In this document: piece by piece, positions 8,426 to 19,694 of the stretch
How positions within the stretch are numbered: position 1 is the stretch's first letter
Layout of the letters: every line of letters begins with the position of its first letter
From: Clostridium septicum
GTDB lineage: Bacteria; Bacillota; Clostridia; Clostridiales; Clostridiaceae
DNA: 64,000 nucleotides
NCBI RefSeq assembly: GCF_003606265.1
Contig: NZ_CP023671.1
Coordinates: 620,001 to 684,000 of the forward strand
Reading direction: 5' to 3'
Translations under genes and position numbers: made by a program
Notes under the pieces: model-generated
What the model was told of the DNA's origin: nothing
The model's database searches: none
What the model saw: only the letters and a program-made list of their open reading frames with translations

Positions 8426-11338
8426 TTAATTATATATAACTTCTTTAACTTCATCATCAATACCTATCATTAAGGCACTACTACCTCTTCCAGCTCTATT
8501 TTGAAGTTTTATTTCTTCTATATCTAATTCTTTTTTACTCTTACTTTTTGATACAAGAGTTAATTTTATATGCGACATTACTGCTACTTCTCCATTGACA
8601 TCATTTCTATTACTAATAAATACTCTTCCAAATATAACTTCATCATCTTCTTTTAAACTTATCCCTGTAACTCCTGAGGCAACTTTACCCATAGGATTTA
8701 CATTTTCTGTAGAGAATTTAATTGCCATAGCTTTTTTAGTTACTATAACTACTTCTGAGTTTATATTATCGCAAATATCTACAGATATAACTTCATCTTT
8801 GTCATATTTAAACTTATAAACTATTTGAGAAGAATATCCTCCATCAAACTCTTTTAATAAAGTTTTCTTAATCATTCCCCTTTTTGTAAAGAAATATATA
8901 CTCTTATCTTCTGTAAATTTCTTTAAAGAATATAGTTTTATAACTATCTCCCCTGGTAACATACCATCAACTATATTATTTAATACTATATCACCTTTAT
9001 TAATATTTTGAAGTAAAAATGCAGAAATTTTATATACATTTCCCTTATTAGTAAACAGTAAGATATCACTTTTAGAATCAGTATTAACTTTAAGAGCATC
9101 TTGTTTTCTGACTTTAGACACTCCCTTAATAATTCCCCTTGAATTTATACCTATAGAAAACTCTAAAAATTCCATTTCATCTGTATATTCTATATTTAAA
9201 ATCTCATCTCTAGATGATAAATTAAATAATTGCAATGGAAGAATATTTCTTGGTTGATTTTCAAGTACAGGTATTTCTAAACTAAAGTTTAATCCATTTC
9301 TAGTTTCAACCTTTAAGAAGTTAGTTTCCTCATCTTCCCTTAATAAAATTATATCAATAACTTCTTCTCCATCTTTCATTTTTAAAGCTTGTAACTTTGT
9401 ATATGAAGTACTAAATTTATCTAAGGAACTTTTCTTTATTCCGCCCCTTGAAGTAATGAATTGAATATACTTATTTGGATTTAAATTATTGGTAGAAATT
9501 ACGCCTATTAAAGTTTCTTTCTCTAAATTTAAAGTTTTTATTAAGGTATCTAACCTTTCACCTTTTTCTTTCCATTTACCTTCTGGTATATTGATTCCTT
9601 TTATTTGATACATATTACCTAAGTTAGTAAACAGTAATAAACTCTCAACAGTATTAGACTTAACTAAGAACTTAAGTTTATCCCCTTCCCTATATTCTAT
9701 ATCTTCTACATTAGCATTAGATCTATTATATGTTTTAAGAGGTATTCTCTTTATAAATCCATCCTTTGATATTGTAAGCATTACGTCTTCCACTACTATA
9801 AGTTCTTCAAGATCTATCTTTGCTTCACTATCATCCTGTATAATAACTGTTTTCCTAGGTGTTTCAAACCTTGCAGTTATCTCTTTTAGCTCAGTTTTCA
9901 CAACTCTCAATAATTCTTTTTCATCATCTAATATTTTCTTTAATCTCTTTATAGTTTTTTCTAGCTCATTATATTCCTTTTGGAATACTTTTATTTCCAA
10001 ACCTGTTAGCCTGTAAAGCATTAACTCTAATATTGCATCTGCTTGAATTTGAGTAAATCCAAACTTTTCTATTAAATTTACACCGGCATCTTTTTTTGAT
10101 TTAGAATTTCTAATTGTTTTTATAACTTCATCTAAAACATCTATAGCTTTTATAAATCCCTCTACTATATGAAATCTCTTTTCAGCTATTTGAAGTTCTT
10201 TAATTGTTCTTCTTGTAACAATTTCTTTTTGATGATTAACATAATGACTTATTATAGTTTTTAATCCCATAGTTTGTGGCTTACCATCTGCTAATGCTAC
10301 CATATTAAAGCTTATGTTACATTGAAGATCTGTTTTCTTAAAAAGATACTTTAAAATCTTATCAGCACCATCTTCATCTATTGCTTTTTTTAATTCTATA
10401 ACTGCTCTTATACCATTTCTATCTGATTCATCTCTTATATCAGTTATAGCCTCTAATGCTTTGGCATGCCTTTTATCTCCAGTCATCTCTGAAATTATTT
10501 GAAGTAATTTAGCTTTATTTCTTCTGTAAGGGAATTCAGTTATTACTATTCCCATTCTTCCATTTTCTAGTTTTTCAATACTTGTTTTTGCTCTTAGGGT
10601 AACTTTACCCTCACCAGTCTCATATGCAGAAAGTAAAGAATTTTGCCCTATAAGTGTTCCACCTGTTGGAAGGTCTGGTCCCTTTATATATTTCATCAAA
10701 TCTTTTGTTGTTACTTCTGGATTATCAATATACGCAAGTACCCCATCTGTTACTTCGCCTAAATTATGAGGTGGTATATTAGTTGCAAGTCCTACAGCTA
10801 TACCAAATGCCCCATTTACTAAAAGGTTTGGGTACCTACTTGGTAATACTTTAGGTTCTAATTCACTATCTGAGTAGTTAGGAACCATATCTACAGTTTC
10901 CTTTTCTATATCTCTAAGCATTTCCATTGCAATAGGTGCAAGTCTAGCTTCTGTATATCTCATAGCAGCTGCACCATCACCATCCATAGATCCCCAGTTA
11001 CCATGTCCATCTATAAGAGTTTCTCTTGTAGAGAAATCTTGTGCCATAATTACCATTGCATCATAAACAGAACTATCTCCATGAGGATGGAATTTACCTA
11101 GAATATCACCAACAATTCTAGCTGACTTATAATATGGTCTATCTGGATACGCCTTAAGAAGATATGCTCCGTATAATATTCTTCTATGAACAGGCTTTAA
11201 TCCATCCCTTACATCAGGAAGAGCTCTATCCTTCGCTACTTCTATTGCATAAGGAAGATAGTTATCTGGCATTGCCTCTTCTATAGGGATTCTAATAATA
11301 TTATTATCTCTAGGTATATCATTAACTTTCTTTGCCAT
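8426..11338 (-). CDS. parC: DNA topoisomerase IV subunit A
   Basis: A 970-residue type IIA topoisomerase subunit that cuts and rejoins DNA for chromosome decatenation. The catalytic tyrosine is Tyr128 in [11 protein letters not shown]. The quinolone-determining region reads [13 protein letters not shown], with Ser89 and Asp93 at the positions of E. coli GyrA Ser83 and Asp87, so it looks unmutated. The C-terminal beta-pinwheel has degenerate blades, and I see no canonical QRRGGKG GyrA box at the start of this domain, which favours ParC over GyrA. It lies 17 bases after parE. A second gyrase pair is expected elsewhere in the genome. Confidence 0.86.
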   Translation of the reverse strand: MAKKVNDIPRDNNIIRIPIEEAMPDNYLPYAIEVAKDRALPDVRDGLKPVHRRILYGAYLLKAYPDRPYYKSARIVGDILGKFHPHGDSSVYDAMVIMAQDFSTRETLIDGHGNWGSMDGDGAAAMRYTEARLAPIAMEMLRDIEKETVDMVPNYSDSELEPKVLPSRYPNLLVNGAFGIAVGLATNIPPHNLGEVTDGVLAYIDNPEVTTKDLMKYIKGPDLPTGGTLIGQNSLLSAYETGEGKVTLRAKTSIEKLENGRMGIVITEFPYRRNKAKLLQIISEMTGDKRHAKALEAITDIRDESDRNGIRAVIELKKAIDEDGADKILKYLFKKTDLQCNISFNMVALADGKPQTMGLKTIISHYVNHQKEIVTRRTIKELQIAEKRFHIVEGFIKAIDVLDEVIKTIRNSKSKKDAGVNLIEKFGFTQIQADAILELMLYRLTGLEIKVFQKEYNELEKTIKRLKKILDDEKELLRVVKTELKEITARFETPRKTVIIQDDSEAKIDLEELIVVEDVMLTISKDGFIKRIPLKTYNRSNANVEDIEYREGDKLKFLVKSNTVESLLLFTNLGNMYQIKGINIPEGKWKEKGERLDTLIKTLNLEKETLIGVISTNNLNPNKYIQFITSRGGIKKSSLDKFSTSYTKLQALKMKDGEEVIDIILLREDEETNFLKVETRNGLNFSLEIPVLENQPRNILPLQLFNLSSRDEILNIEYTDEMEFLEFSIGINSRGIIKGVSKVRKQDALKVNTDSKSDILLFTNKGNVYKISAFLLQNINKGDIVLNNIVDGMLPGEIVIKLYSLKKFTEDKSIYFFTKRGMIKKTLLKEFDGGYSSQIVYKFKYDKDEVISVDICDNINSEVVIVTKKAMAIKFSTENVNPMGKVASGVTGISLKEDDEVIFGRVFISNRNDVNGEVAVMSHIKLTLVSKSKSKKELDIEEIKLQNRAGRGSSALMIGIDDEVKEVIYN

Positions 11339-11355
11339 AACATTTCTCCATTCTA

Positions 11356-13305
11356 TTAAAATTCACCGTACTTATACATATAATTCTTTCTTGGCTCCAC
11401 TATATCACCCATTAATAATGAAACCATCTTTTCAGCTTTTGCTGCATCCTCAATTGTTACTTGAAGTAGGGTTCTTGTTTCAGGATTTAATGTTGTATCC
11501 CATAACTGTTCTGGGTTCATTTCTCCAAGTCCTTTATATCTTTGTATAAGAGCACCTTTTCCAATTTTCTTCTTAACTTTTTCTAATTCATCATCACTGT
11601 ATGCATATTTAGAAATTTCTCCACTTTTAGAACTTTTATACACCTTGTATAGTGGTGGTTGCGCAAGATACAAATGTCCATTAGCTATAAGTGGTCTCAT
11701 ATATCTATAAATATACGTCATCCATAAGGTTCTAATATGATAACCATCTACGTCAGCATCACTCATTATAATAATCTTATCATACTTCAAATCTTCTTCT
11801 TTATAATTATCTAATGTTCCTGTGCCAATTGCTGTGTTAAATATTTTTAATTCCTCTGAAGCCAAAACATTTTCAAGCTTTTGTTTTTCAGTATTCATTA
11901 TCTTACCTTTAGATGGCATTATAGTTTGAAATCTTCTATCTCTAGCTTGTTTAGCTGAACCACCAGCAGAATCTCCCTCAACTACTATAAATTCATTTAC
12001 TGCATTATCTTTCAAAGTACATACTGCAACTTTTCCTGCTAAAGGAGCAGTTCCTTTACCTACTTTTTTCTTTTCAGCATCATTTATTTTTTTTATTTTT
12101 TCTCTTCTTTGTGCTGCTTGAAGAGCATTATTTATTATCATTGTTGCAATATCTTTATTATCCTCTATCCACTCACCAAACTTAGTATAAGCTAAATCAT
12201 TCATCATGGTATAAGCTTCACTACTTCCTAACTTAGTTTTAGTTTGTCCTTCGAATACAGGATTAGTTATTTTAATCCTTACTATTGCAGTCATACCTTC
12301 TCTTAAATCGTCACCTTCAAAATCTTTGTCCTTTTCCTTTAATATACCTAACTTTTTTGCACCTTCTTTAAAAGCTCTAGTCATTCCTGTTTTAAACCCT
12401 GTTTCATGAGTGCCAGCTTCAGTTGTAGGTATATTATTAACATAACTTGCTATATATTCTGTTGTTGAATCTGTAAATTGAATACATACTTCACCAAACA
12501 TTTGGGTAGAATCAAGTGCTCTTTCTCCTTCAAAGAAAATTGGATTAGGATGAAGAGTAGTCTTACTTTCATTTAAATAATCTATAAAATCTAGAAGTCC
12601 TCTCTCTGAATAATATTCTTTCTTTGTTTCTTCATCTTTTCTTCTATCTATAAGCTCTAAATGTATCCCTTTATTTTGAAATGCCAATTCTTGTAGCCTT
12701 TCATCTATAATATCAAATTTAAAATCAACTGTAGAAAAAACTTCTTTATCTGGCATAAATGTAACTCTTGTACCAGTATCTTTTGACTTTCCAACAGATT
12801 CAAGTTTTCCTACCGCTGTTCCTGGCATATCTTTTTTTAGATCTTTATCATAGCAGTATTCAAATCTTTGTTTATATATATTACCATTTTGATGAACTTC
12901 AACCTCTAACCATTTTGAAAGAGCATTTACAACAGCTGCTCCAACTCCATGTAATCCACCTGAAGTTTTATAATTTTTATTATCAAATTTCCCACCAGTA
13001 TGTAATTCTGTAAATACCATCTCTACCCCAGACTTTTTCTTAACTGGATGTATTCCTGTAGGTATTCCTCTACCATTATCTATAACTGTAACACTTTTAT
13101 CTTTATTTAAAATTATTATTGCTTTATCGCCATAACCATTTGAAATTTCATCTATTGAATTATCTAATATCTCCCAAATACAATGATGTAACCCCTTGCT
13201 TCCCGTTGACCCTATATACATACCTGGTCTAACTCTTACAGGTTCTAATTTTTCTAAGGATGTTAAATCGGTAACATCGTATCCCTTAATTAAATCATCA
13301 CTCAT
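11356..13305 (-). CDS. parE: DNA topoisomerase IV subunit B
   Basis: A 649-residue ATPase subunit of topoisomerase IV. The GHKL ATP site shows EILDNSIDE, DNGRGIP and TSGGLHGVGAAVVNALS. The TOPRIM domain has VVEGDSAGGSAKQARDRRFQ and SDADVDGYHIR for metal binding. The chosen ATG at 13305 has GGAGG 5 bases upstream; a TTG at 13317 overlaps that site. It begins the parE-parC-DJ-1-recJ gene set. The parE/gyrB choice rests on its parC-like partner and the absence of recF or dnaN nearby. Confidence 0.87.
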   Translation of the reverse strand: MSDDLIKGYDVTDLTSLEKLEPVRVRPGMYIGSTGSKGLHHCIWEILDNSIDEISNGYGDKAIIILNKDKSVTVIDNGRGIPTGIHPVKKKSGVEMVFTELHTGGKFDNKNYKTSGGLHGVGAAVVNALSKWLEVEVHQNGNIYKQRFEYCYDKDLKKDMPGTAVGKLESVGKSKDTGTRVTFMPDKEVFSTVDFKFDIIDERLQELAFQNKGIHLELIDRRKDEETKKEYYSERGLLDFIDYLNESKTTLHPNPIFFEGERALDSTQMFGEVCIQFTDSTTEYIASYVNNIPTTEAGTHETGFKTGMTRAFKEGAKKLGILKEKDKDFEGDDLREGMTAIVRIKITNPVFEGQTKTKLGSSEAYTMMNDLAYTKFGEWIEDNKDIATMIINNALQAAQRREKIKKINDAEKKKVGKGTAPLAGKVAVCTLKDNAVNEFIVVEGDSAGGSAKQARDRRFQTIMPSKGKIMNTEKQKLENVLASEELKIFNTAIGTGTLDNYKEEDLKYDKIIIMSDADVDGYHIRTLWMTYIYRYMRPLIANGHLYLAQPPLYKVYKSSKSGEISKYAYSDDELEKVKKKIGKGALIQRYKGLGEMNPEQLWDTTLNPETRTLLQVTIEDAAKAEKMVSLLMGDIVEPRKNYMYKYGEF

Positions 13306-13481
13306 TCTAACCTCCAAAATAAAATAGATAATTTATAATGCATACTTTCAAAATATAATTTATCCAAGTATACATCTTCTATACAATCTTTATAATTTTA
13401 ACATAATTAATGTTTCTTTTAAAATATAATTGTTTTAAAGAAAATTGTCAAACATTTGTTCTTTGTAATTATAATAAAAAT

Positions 13482-13507
13482 AAAAACCAGCGTATTCGCT
13501 GGTTTTT
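13482..13507 (-). terminator. Terminator after the glycosyltransferase gene
   Basis: A perfect 11-bp stem (AAAAACCAGCG with CGCTGGTTTTT, loop TATT) directly after the stop, followed on the minus strand by a T-rich run. A very clear intrinsic terminator. Confidence 0.92.
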
Positions 13508-14899
13508 CTATACATCACAAATTTCTATACTTCTAACATGTTTTGTTGGATTCCAATCCTTATTATTCTTTTTCAACATACCTTGTATTGTTATAGGAAT
13601 CCAAGTTAATGTATATAATGCATATAATAAAAATCTAAAGAATAATATTAAATTCTTCTTTCCTAAGAATAATCCTGTAGCTAATAAAAATGCTCCATTA
13701 TACACTACATTAGCTAATATAAATGTACCCATATTACCTTCATCGCCTAATATTGCTGGTAAAATAAATATACTTAAGGAATAAAATAAAATCATCCAAA
13801 AGAACCCTGAAGAAATTTTATTATCTAATTTCATAATTAAAGGCGTTATAAGGAATTGTATAACAGCTAACGCCTTAAATAAAACATCTCCAAATAAATA
13901 ACTTATTAAGAATATATTTAATCCATTTGAACTAACTACTTGAAGAACTGTTAGTAATAATGAAATACCTAACATTAATGTTAAAAATGGCTGTATTACA
14001 TAAAGGGCACAATCTAAAATAAACCATTTCTTCTCTTTTAAGCCCCTTTTAATAAGTTTAAAGAAATATCTTGATGCAACATCTGTAAATCCTTGCATCC
14101 ATCTTCTTCTTTGAACCCATGACTGCTTTAATGTTAAAGGTTTTTCATCATAAATTATAGCATCATGTGCCCAACCTACTTTTTCTCCATTTAAAACTAA
14201 TTTACATGAAAACTCTAAGTCTTCAGTTAGGCAAGTGGCCCCCCAACCAAGTTTTTGAAGTACTTCTGTATCTATAGCAAACCCAGTTCCTCCAATTTGA
14301 TTAGACAATCCAACATTTGCTCTTGCTAATTGATACATTCTATTTTGTGACCAAAAAGCTATTGAATATGAAGTTGCTATCCATGAGTCATTTGGATTTT
14401 TACTGTCTATATAACCTTGTACTACTTTATATCCTTCTAGCATCTTTGAGTTTATTTCTTTACACCAATTTTTTGATACTAAATTATCTGCATCAAATAT
14501 AGCTATAGCATCATACTTTTTCTTCATTTTAAATATTTTAGCAAACATCCATTCTAACGCAAAACCTTTACCTCTTTGCTCATCATTAAATCTTTCATAG
14601 ACATTTACGCCATATTTTCTTGCTATTTTCGCAGTGTTATCAGTGCAGTTATCAGCAATTACGAATATATCTATAAGTTCTTTAGGATAATTTTGATTTA
14701 ACATACTCTCTATCAATTTTCCTATTACAACTTCCTCATTATGAGCTGCAACAATCATAGCAAATTTCTTTTCAGGTTTGTAGTTCTTTTTTTCATCTTT
14801 TCTTCTTAATCCCATAAAGGCAAGAATAAAATAATACATTGTAATTGCAAAGACGAATATTTGAAAAACTGCTGTCACTGAAAAAATTATATCACCCAT
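13508..14899 (-). CDS. Membrane-bound family 2 glycosyltransferase
   Basis: A 463-residue processive-type beta-glycosyltransferase. One hydrophobic segment comes first (about residues 5-28), then a GT-A domain with AAHNEE, IFDADN (DxD metal site), LTEDLEF (catalytic TED) and QRRRW (the Q/RxxRW product site). Four or so membrane segments follow. This order is that of cellulose, hyaluronan and PNAG synthases, so it probably makes or extends a surface polysaccharide; the sugar is unknown. The ATG at 14899 has AGGAG 8 bases upstream; an upstream GTG overlaps the ribosome site. No polysaccharide operon partners are adjacent. Confidence 0.88.
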   Translation of the reverse strand: MGDIIFSVTAVFQIFVFAITMYYFILAFMGLRRKDEKKNYKPEKKFAMIVAAHNEEVVIGKLIESMLNQNYPKELIDIFVIADNCTDNTAKIARKYGVNVYERFNDEQRGKGFALEWMFAKIFKMKKKYDAIAIFDADNLVSKNWCKEINSKMLEGYKVVQGYIDSKNPNDSWIATSYSIAFWSQNRMYQLARANVGLSNQIGGTGFAIDTEVLQKLGWGATCLTEDLEFSCKLVLNGEKVGWAHDAIIYDEKPLTLKQSWVQRRRWMQGFTDVASRYFFKLIKRGLKEKKWFILDCALYVIQPFLTLMLGISLLLTVLQVVSSNGLNIFLISYLFGDVLFKALAVIQFLITPLIMKLDNKISSGFFWMILFYSLSIFILPAILGDEGNMGTFILANVVYNGAFLLATGLFLGKKNLILFFRFLLYALYTLTWIPITIQGMLKKNNKDWNPTKHVRSIEICDV

Positions 14900-14908
14900 T
14901 ACATCCAC

Positions 14909-15149
14909 TCCTATAAAATTTAAGGACTACTCTACAAAATTTACAAATTTATTTAAATACATTAATGTCCTTCTCTGCATCCTTTTTAATATATTCCATA
15001 GACTTTAAAAAATCAAGTGCGAAATCTTAATATTTCATTAAGTTTGCAAATTAAACATTTACATCTCTAATTCTTACACTTATATCTTATCCTCATGTAA
15101 TCTTATTTATAACTTCCATTAAAATTTTATTTTTATTAAATAAAAATAA
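14909..15149. other. Non-coding stretch between gdhA terminator and glycosyltransferase
   Basis: About 240 AT-rich bases hold the upstream region of the glycosyltransferase gene. I found no coding sequence with a ribosome site and no riboswitch that I recognise. I could not assign a promoter with confidence. Confidence 0.5.
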
Positions 15150-15189
15150 AAGCACACCTATTATGTTAATTATAATAATAGGTATGCTT
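15150..15189 (-). terminator. Terminator of gdhA
   Basis: A 15-bp stem (AAGCACACCTATTAT against ATAATAGGTATGCTT, one wobble in the minus-strand RNA) followed on the minus strand by TTTTATTTTTATT, 35 bases past the gdhA stop. Confidence 0.88.
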
Positions 15190-15223
15190 ATAAAACCCAA
15201 AATAGAGATTACTATATTGAATT

Positions 15224-16594
<1,371 letters not shown>

Positions 16595-16808
16595 TTATTT
16601 ATATAATACAATACCCCCAAATAAATTACTATATTTTTTTGAAATATCTGATTTTTTTAATTATTCCTCGTGATTTAAAGCATTTTTTTAATAAATCATC
16701 AATCAGAAAACCTTTTCTTGTTTTTCTAATTATTCTTTTATTATTTTAGTATATAAAAATTTATTTAATTAAATAATATTTCTATAAAGTTATAGGAGGT
16801 TTTGTCTA

Positions 16809-18050
16809 ATGAAAATAGGATATGCATGTACTCCTCTTTTAGTTCCTTATAAAACTACTAGAAGGATCTCATTAAAATATTATTCCGAAAAATTACTTAT
16901 CGATACTATAAAAGAAAATTTAAATGATTTATTAAGAATTCTTTCTTATAACAGAGATAAAGAAATAAAAATGTTTAGAATAAGTTCTGATATAATCCCT
17001 CTTGGAAGCCATCCAATAAATACCTTTGATTGGAATAACTATTTTCAATATGAACTAAATAATATAGGTAAATTCATAAAAAATAATTCTATGCGTGTCT
17101 CTATGCATCCTGGTCAGTATACTGTAATTAATTCACCTAAGGAAGATGTTGTAAAAAAGTCTATACTAGATTTACAATACCATGCTAAATTTCTTGATTC
17201 ACTAGGCATAGATTCTTCTCATAAAATAATCTTACATATTGGTGGTGTTTATGGAGATAAAGAATTAGCTATAAAAAGATTTATGAATGTTTTTAAAGAT
17301 TTAGATAAAAATATAAAAAATAGATTAGTTATAGAAAATGATGAAAAAAACTTCTCTATAGACGATGTACTGTTTATTGGTGAAAATTTATCCATTCCTG
17401 TAGTTTTTGATAATTTACACAATGAATGTTTTAATGATAATAATTACTCTATTTCTAATATATTGAAAAGAGTAAAAAAAACTTGGAATAAAAAAGATGG
17501 AAACATAAAAGTTCATTATAGTCAACAAAATCCATTAAAAAAACTAGGAGCTCATTCCCAGTCATTAAATATAACTAACTTTTTATATTATTTAGATTTA
17601 TGTAAGGACTTTGAATTAGACATAATGCTTGAAGTTAAAGATAAGAATATATCTGCAATTAAAGCTGTAAATTCTATTTTAGAACTATCTAATGCATTAT
17701 TAAAGGAAAATATAGATACAGAGTTCAAGAATTATAAGTTCATCTTACTAGAACAAGGAGAAAATATACTATACGAAGGATATAATATTTTAAATAAAAA
17801 TACTTCTTTAATAGAATTTTATAAATTTATAGATTCTTTTATGTACAATGAAATTTTGGTAGAGAATAAAACACATGTTTTAAAATTATTAGAAAATGAA
17901 CTTAAAAGTTATATGACAAGTAAGGAATCTAATCATTTTTATAAATTATTAAAAGAAAGAAATTTTAATAAATGTAAGGAATATCTTTATAAAATAGCTT
18001 GTAAATATCATATAGAACTTTCTAAAAATTATTATTTCTATAATAATTAA
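16809..18050 (+). CDS. uvsE: UV damage endonuclease UvsE/UVDE
   Basis: A 413-residue TIM-barrel repair enzyme that nicks DNA 5' to UV photoproducts. Conserved metal-ligand segments are present: MHPGQY near residue 100, ILHIGG near 143, VIENDE near 175, FDNLHNE near 203, VHYSQQ near 231 and MLEVKDK near 270. The N-terminus MKIGYACTPLL fits the family. The protein extends about 100 residues past the barrel with a tail I do not recognise. GGAGG stands 9 bases upstream of ATG. It faces the YjdF-like gene across a shared terminator. With the spore protein and recJ it gives this region a DNA-protection flavour, but there is no operon link. Confidence 0.94.
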   Translation: MKIGYACTPLLVPYKTTRRISLKYYSEKLLIDTIKENLNDLLRILSYNRDKEIKMFRISSDIIPLGSHPINTFDWNNYFQYELNNIGKFIKNNSMRVSMHPGQYTVINSPKEDVVKKSILDLQYHAKFLDSLGIDSSHKIILHIGGVYGDKELAIKRFMNVFKDLDKNIKNRLVIENDEKNFSIDDVLFIGENLSIPVVFDNLHNECFNDNNYSISNILKRVKKTWNKKDGNIKVHYSQQNPLKKLGAHSQSLNITNFLYYLDLCKDFELDIMLEVKDKNISAIKAVNSILELSNALLKENIDTEFKNYKFILLEQGENILYEGYNILNKNTSLIEFYKFIDSFMYNEILVENKTHVLKLLENELKSYMTSKESNHFYKLLKERNFNKCKEYLYKIACKYHIELSKNYYFYNN

Positions 18051-18053
18051 AAT

Positions 18054-18091
18054 AAGTTCTATTTAAGTAAACTTATACTTAAATAGAACTT
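18054..18091. terminator. Two-way terminator between uvsE and the pepF operon
   Basis: A perfect 15-bp stem (AAGTTCTATTTAAGT with ACTTAAATAGAACTT, 8-base loop) between convergent genes, with AT-rich tails on both sides. Confidence 0.75.
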
Positions 18092-18096
18092 ATAAT

Positions 18097-18711
18097 TTAT
18101 TCTTGCATTTCTTTTATAATATTACCTATAAATTTCACATTTTTTCCTTTTGAATACATATATATTGGAATTGATGTTATTATACCTACTAATGTTCCAC
18201 AAATAATATCCCACATTGTATCATTTAAACTATTATTTTGCGCTGTTAAACCAAAAAGAGAATCTGTTGTAAATTCCCATATCTCCCATATTCCAGCTGC
18301 TGCTGCTGAAAAAATTATTACAAATACAACCGATGTAACAGGATTTATTACTTTTAATCCATCTTGCCCACATAATGCTATAAAAAATGCATAACCAATA
18401 ATTGCAATTATAGCTCCTGATCCTAAATGTAAAAATTTATCATAATGCGGAATGCCATAAAAATCCCACACATTTCCAAAATACATAGCTAAAAATATAA
18501 AAATCAAAACCATATAATATGATGTTTTAGATTTTCTTAAAAAGCTTTTTTTATAAACTATATAAGCTCCCCATATAGTAACTACTAATAATATTATTCT
18601 AGGAAACTTGATTCCAGCTCTAAAGATAAAATCATATATAGCTGTAACTGCCAATATGAACATAGATAACCAAGTTATTTTTAACTCTTGAGATTTGTCT
18701 TTAAAATTCAC
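18097..18711 (-). CDS. YjdF/DUF2238-type integral membrane protein
   Basis: A 204-residue membrane protein with about six hydrophobic segments. Polar residues conserved in this family are visible inside the membrane part: HYDKFLHLGSG, WEIWEFTTDS and NDTMWDII. Function is unknown. I choose the GTG at 18711 because AAGGAG stands 7 bases upstream; an upstream TTG at 18735 would read through the rhomboid stop region and has no ribosome site. The start lies 4 bases past the rhomboid stop codon, so translation is probably coupled. Confidence 0.8.
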   Translation of the reverse strand: MNFKDKSQELKITWLSMFILAVTAIYDFIFRAGIKFPRIILLVVTIWGAYIVYKKSFLRKSKTSYYMVLIFIFLAMYFGNVWDFYGIPHYDKFLHLGSGAIIAIIGYAFFIALCGQDGLKVINPVTSVVFVIIFSAAAAGIWEIWEFTTDSLFGLTAQNNSLNDTMWDIICGTLVGIITSIPIYMYSKGKNVKFIGNIIKEMQE

Positions 18712-18715
18712 TCTA

Positions 18716-19684
18716 TCACTCCTTATTAATTGCAAATATTCCTGCTACTAAAATACCAACTATTAATCCACCTATGTGACCAAAATTATCTATATTAGTT
18801 GCTGTTAATCCAATAACTATATTTAATATTATTACTTGAATAATATTCATCATATATTCTTTACCTATAGTTTTTCTTTTATTAAATGCAAAAATAAGCA
18901 TAGCTCCTAAAAGCCCAAATACCGCTCCTGATGCTCCAACTGAAACGCTACTTTGTGAAAATAAATAACTAAGAAAAGAACTTCCTATTGCTGATAAAAA
19001 ATATATTACAGCATATTTTTTTCTTCCATATATTTCTTCAACTTGTACACCTATTATTTTTAAAGCCATCATATTAAAAGTAATATGAATAATTCCACCA
19101 TGTAAAAAGGCTGAAGTTATTAATCTATATATTTGTCCCTGATTTATCAAAGGATTAACTTTAGCACCCATTTGTATTAAAGTACCAATATCTATATATA
19201 TAATATTTTTAGCTTTAATTGCTGATATCATGTATATTAATATATTTACAACTATCAATGTATATGTAAACTTATATTTATTAAGTTTATCTTTAGGAGA
19301 TGTATCTATTTTAACTATATACTCAATAATTGGTATTAGTGGCTTTGCTGATTGAGAACAATAAATTATCTTTCTATCTTTTAAAGAAAATATTAACTTA
19401 TCTTCATTACTAGATATTTTATTTTCTATATATTCTCCTGAAGCTAGTATAACAGAGTTTAAAATCTGAGGCTTATTAAAAGCCCCAGTTAAATATTCTT
19501 TTGCCTCTCTATAGTTTATATCCTCTTCATCATCCCCAGTTACTATTACACCTAAAACTGAATTACCTAAATCCAAAATCCCAATCCACTTAGTCTTCTT
19601 ATGAAATTCACTATAATAATTCTTCATAAAAAAACCAGCATTCTTAGTTAATAAGTTATAGAATACTTTTTCAAATTTCTCCAT
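18716..19684 (-). CDS. Rhomboid-family intramembrane serine protease
   Basis: A 322-residue membrane protease. About 140 soluble N-terminal residues come first, then the rhomboid fold: AFLHGGIIHITFNM, the catalytic serine in VGASGAVFG, and the catalytic histidine in NFGHIGG. All key residues are present. Rhomboids cut transmembrane proteins within the lipid bilayer; the substrate here is unknown. GAGG lies 5 bases before ATG. It is 10 bases downstream of pepF and translationally close to the YjdF-like gene. Confidence 0.93.
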   Translation of the reverse strand: MEKFEKVFYNLLTKNAGFFMKNYYSEFHKKTKWIGILDLGNSVLGVIVTGDDEEDINYREAKEYLTGAFNKPQILNSVILASGEYIENKISSNEDKLIFSLKDRKIIYCSQSAKPLIPIIEYIVKIDTSPKDKLNKYKFTYTLIVVNILIYMISAIKAKNIIYIDIGTLIQMGAKVNPLINQGQIYRLITSAFLHGGIIHITFNMMALKIIGVQVEEIYGRKKYAVIYFLSAIGSSFLSYLFSQSSVSVGASGAVFGLLGAMLIFAFNKRKTIGKEYMMNIIQVIILNIVIGLTATNIDNFGHIGGLIVGILVAGIFAINKE

Positions 19685-19694
19685 ATAGTCCTCA

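Noticed and set aside
8426..13305. Calling this pair gyrase (gyrA/gyrB)
   Set aside because: The A subunit lacks a clear QRRGGKG GyrA box and the pair is not next to dnaA, dnaN or recF; topoisomerase IV fits better, though a search against both families would settle it.
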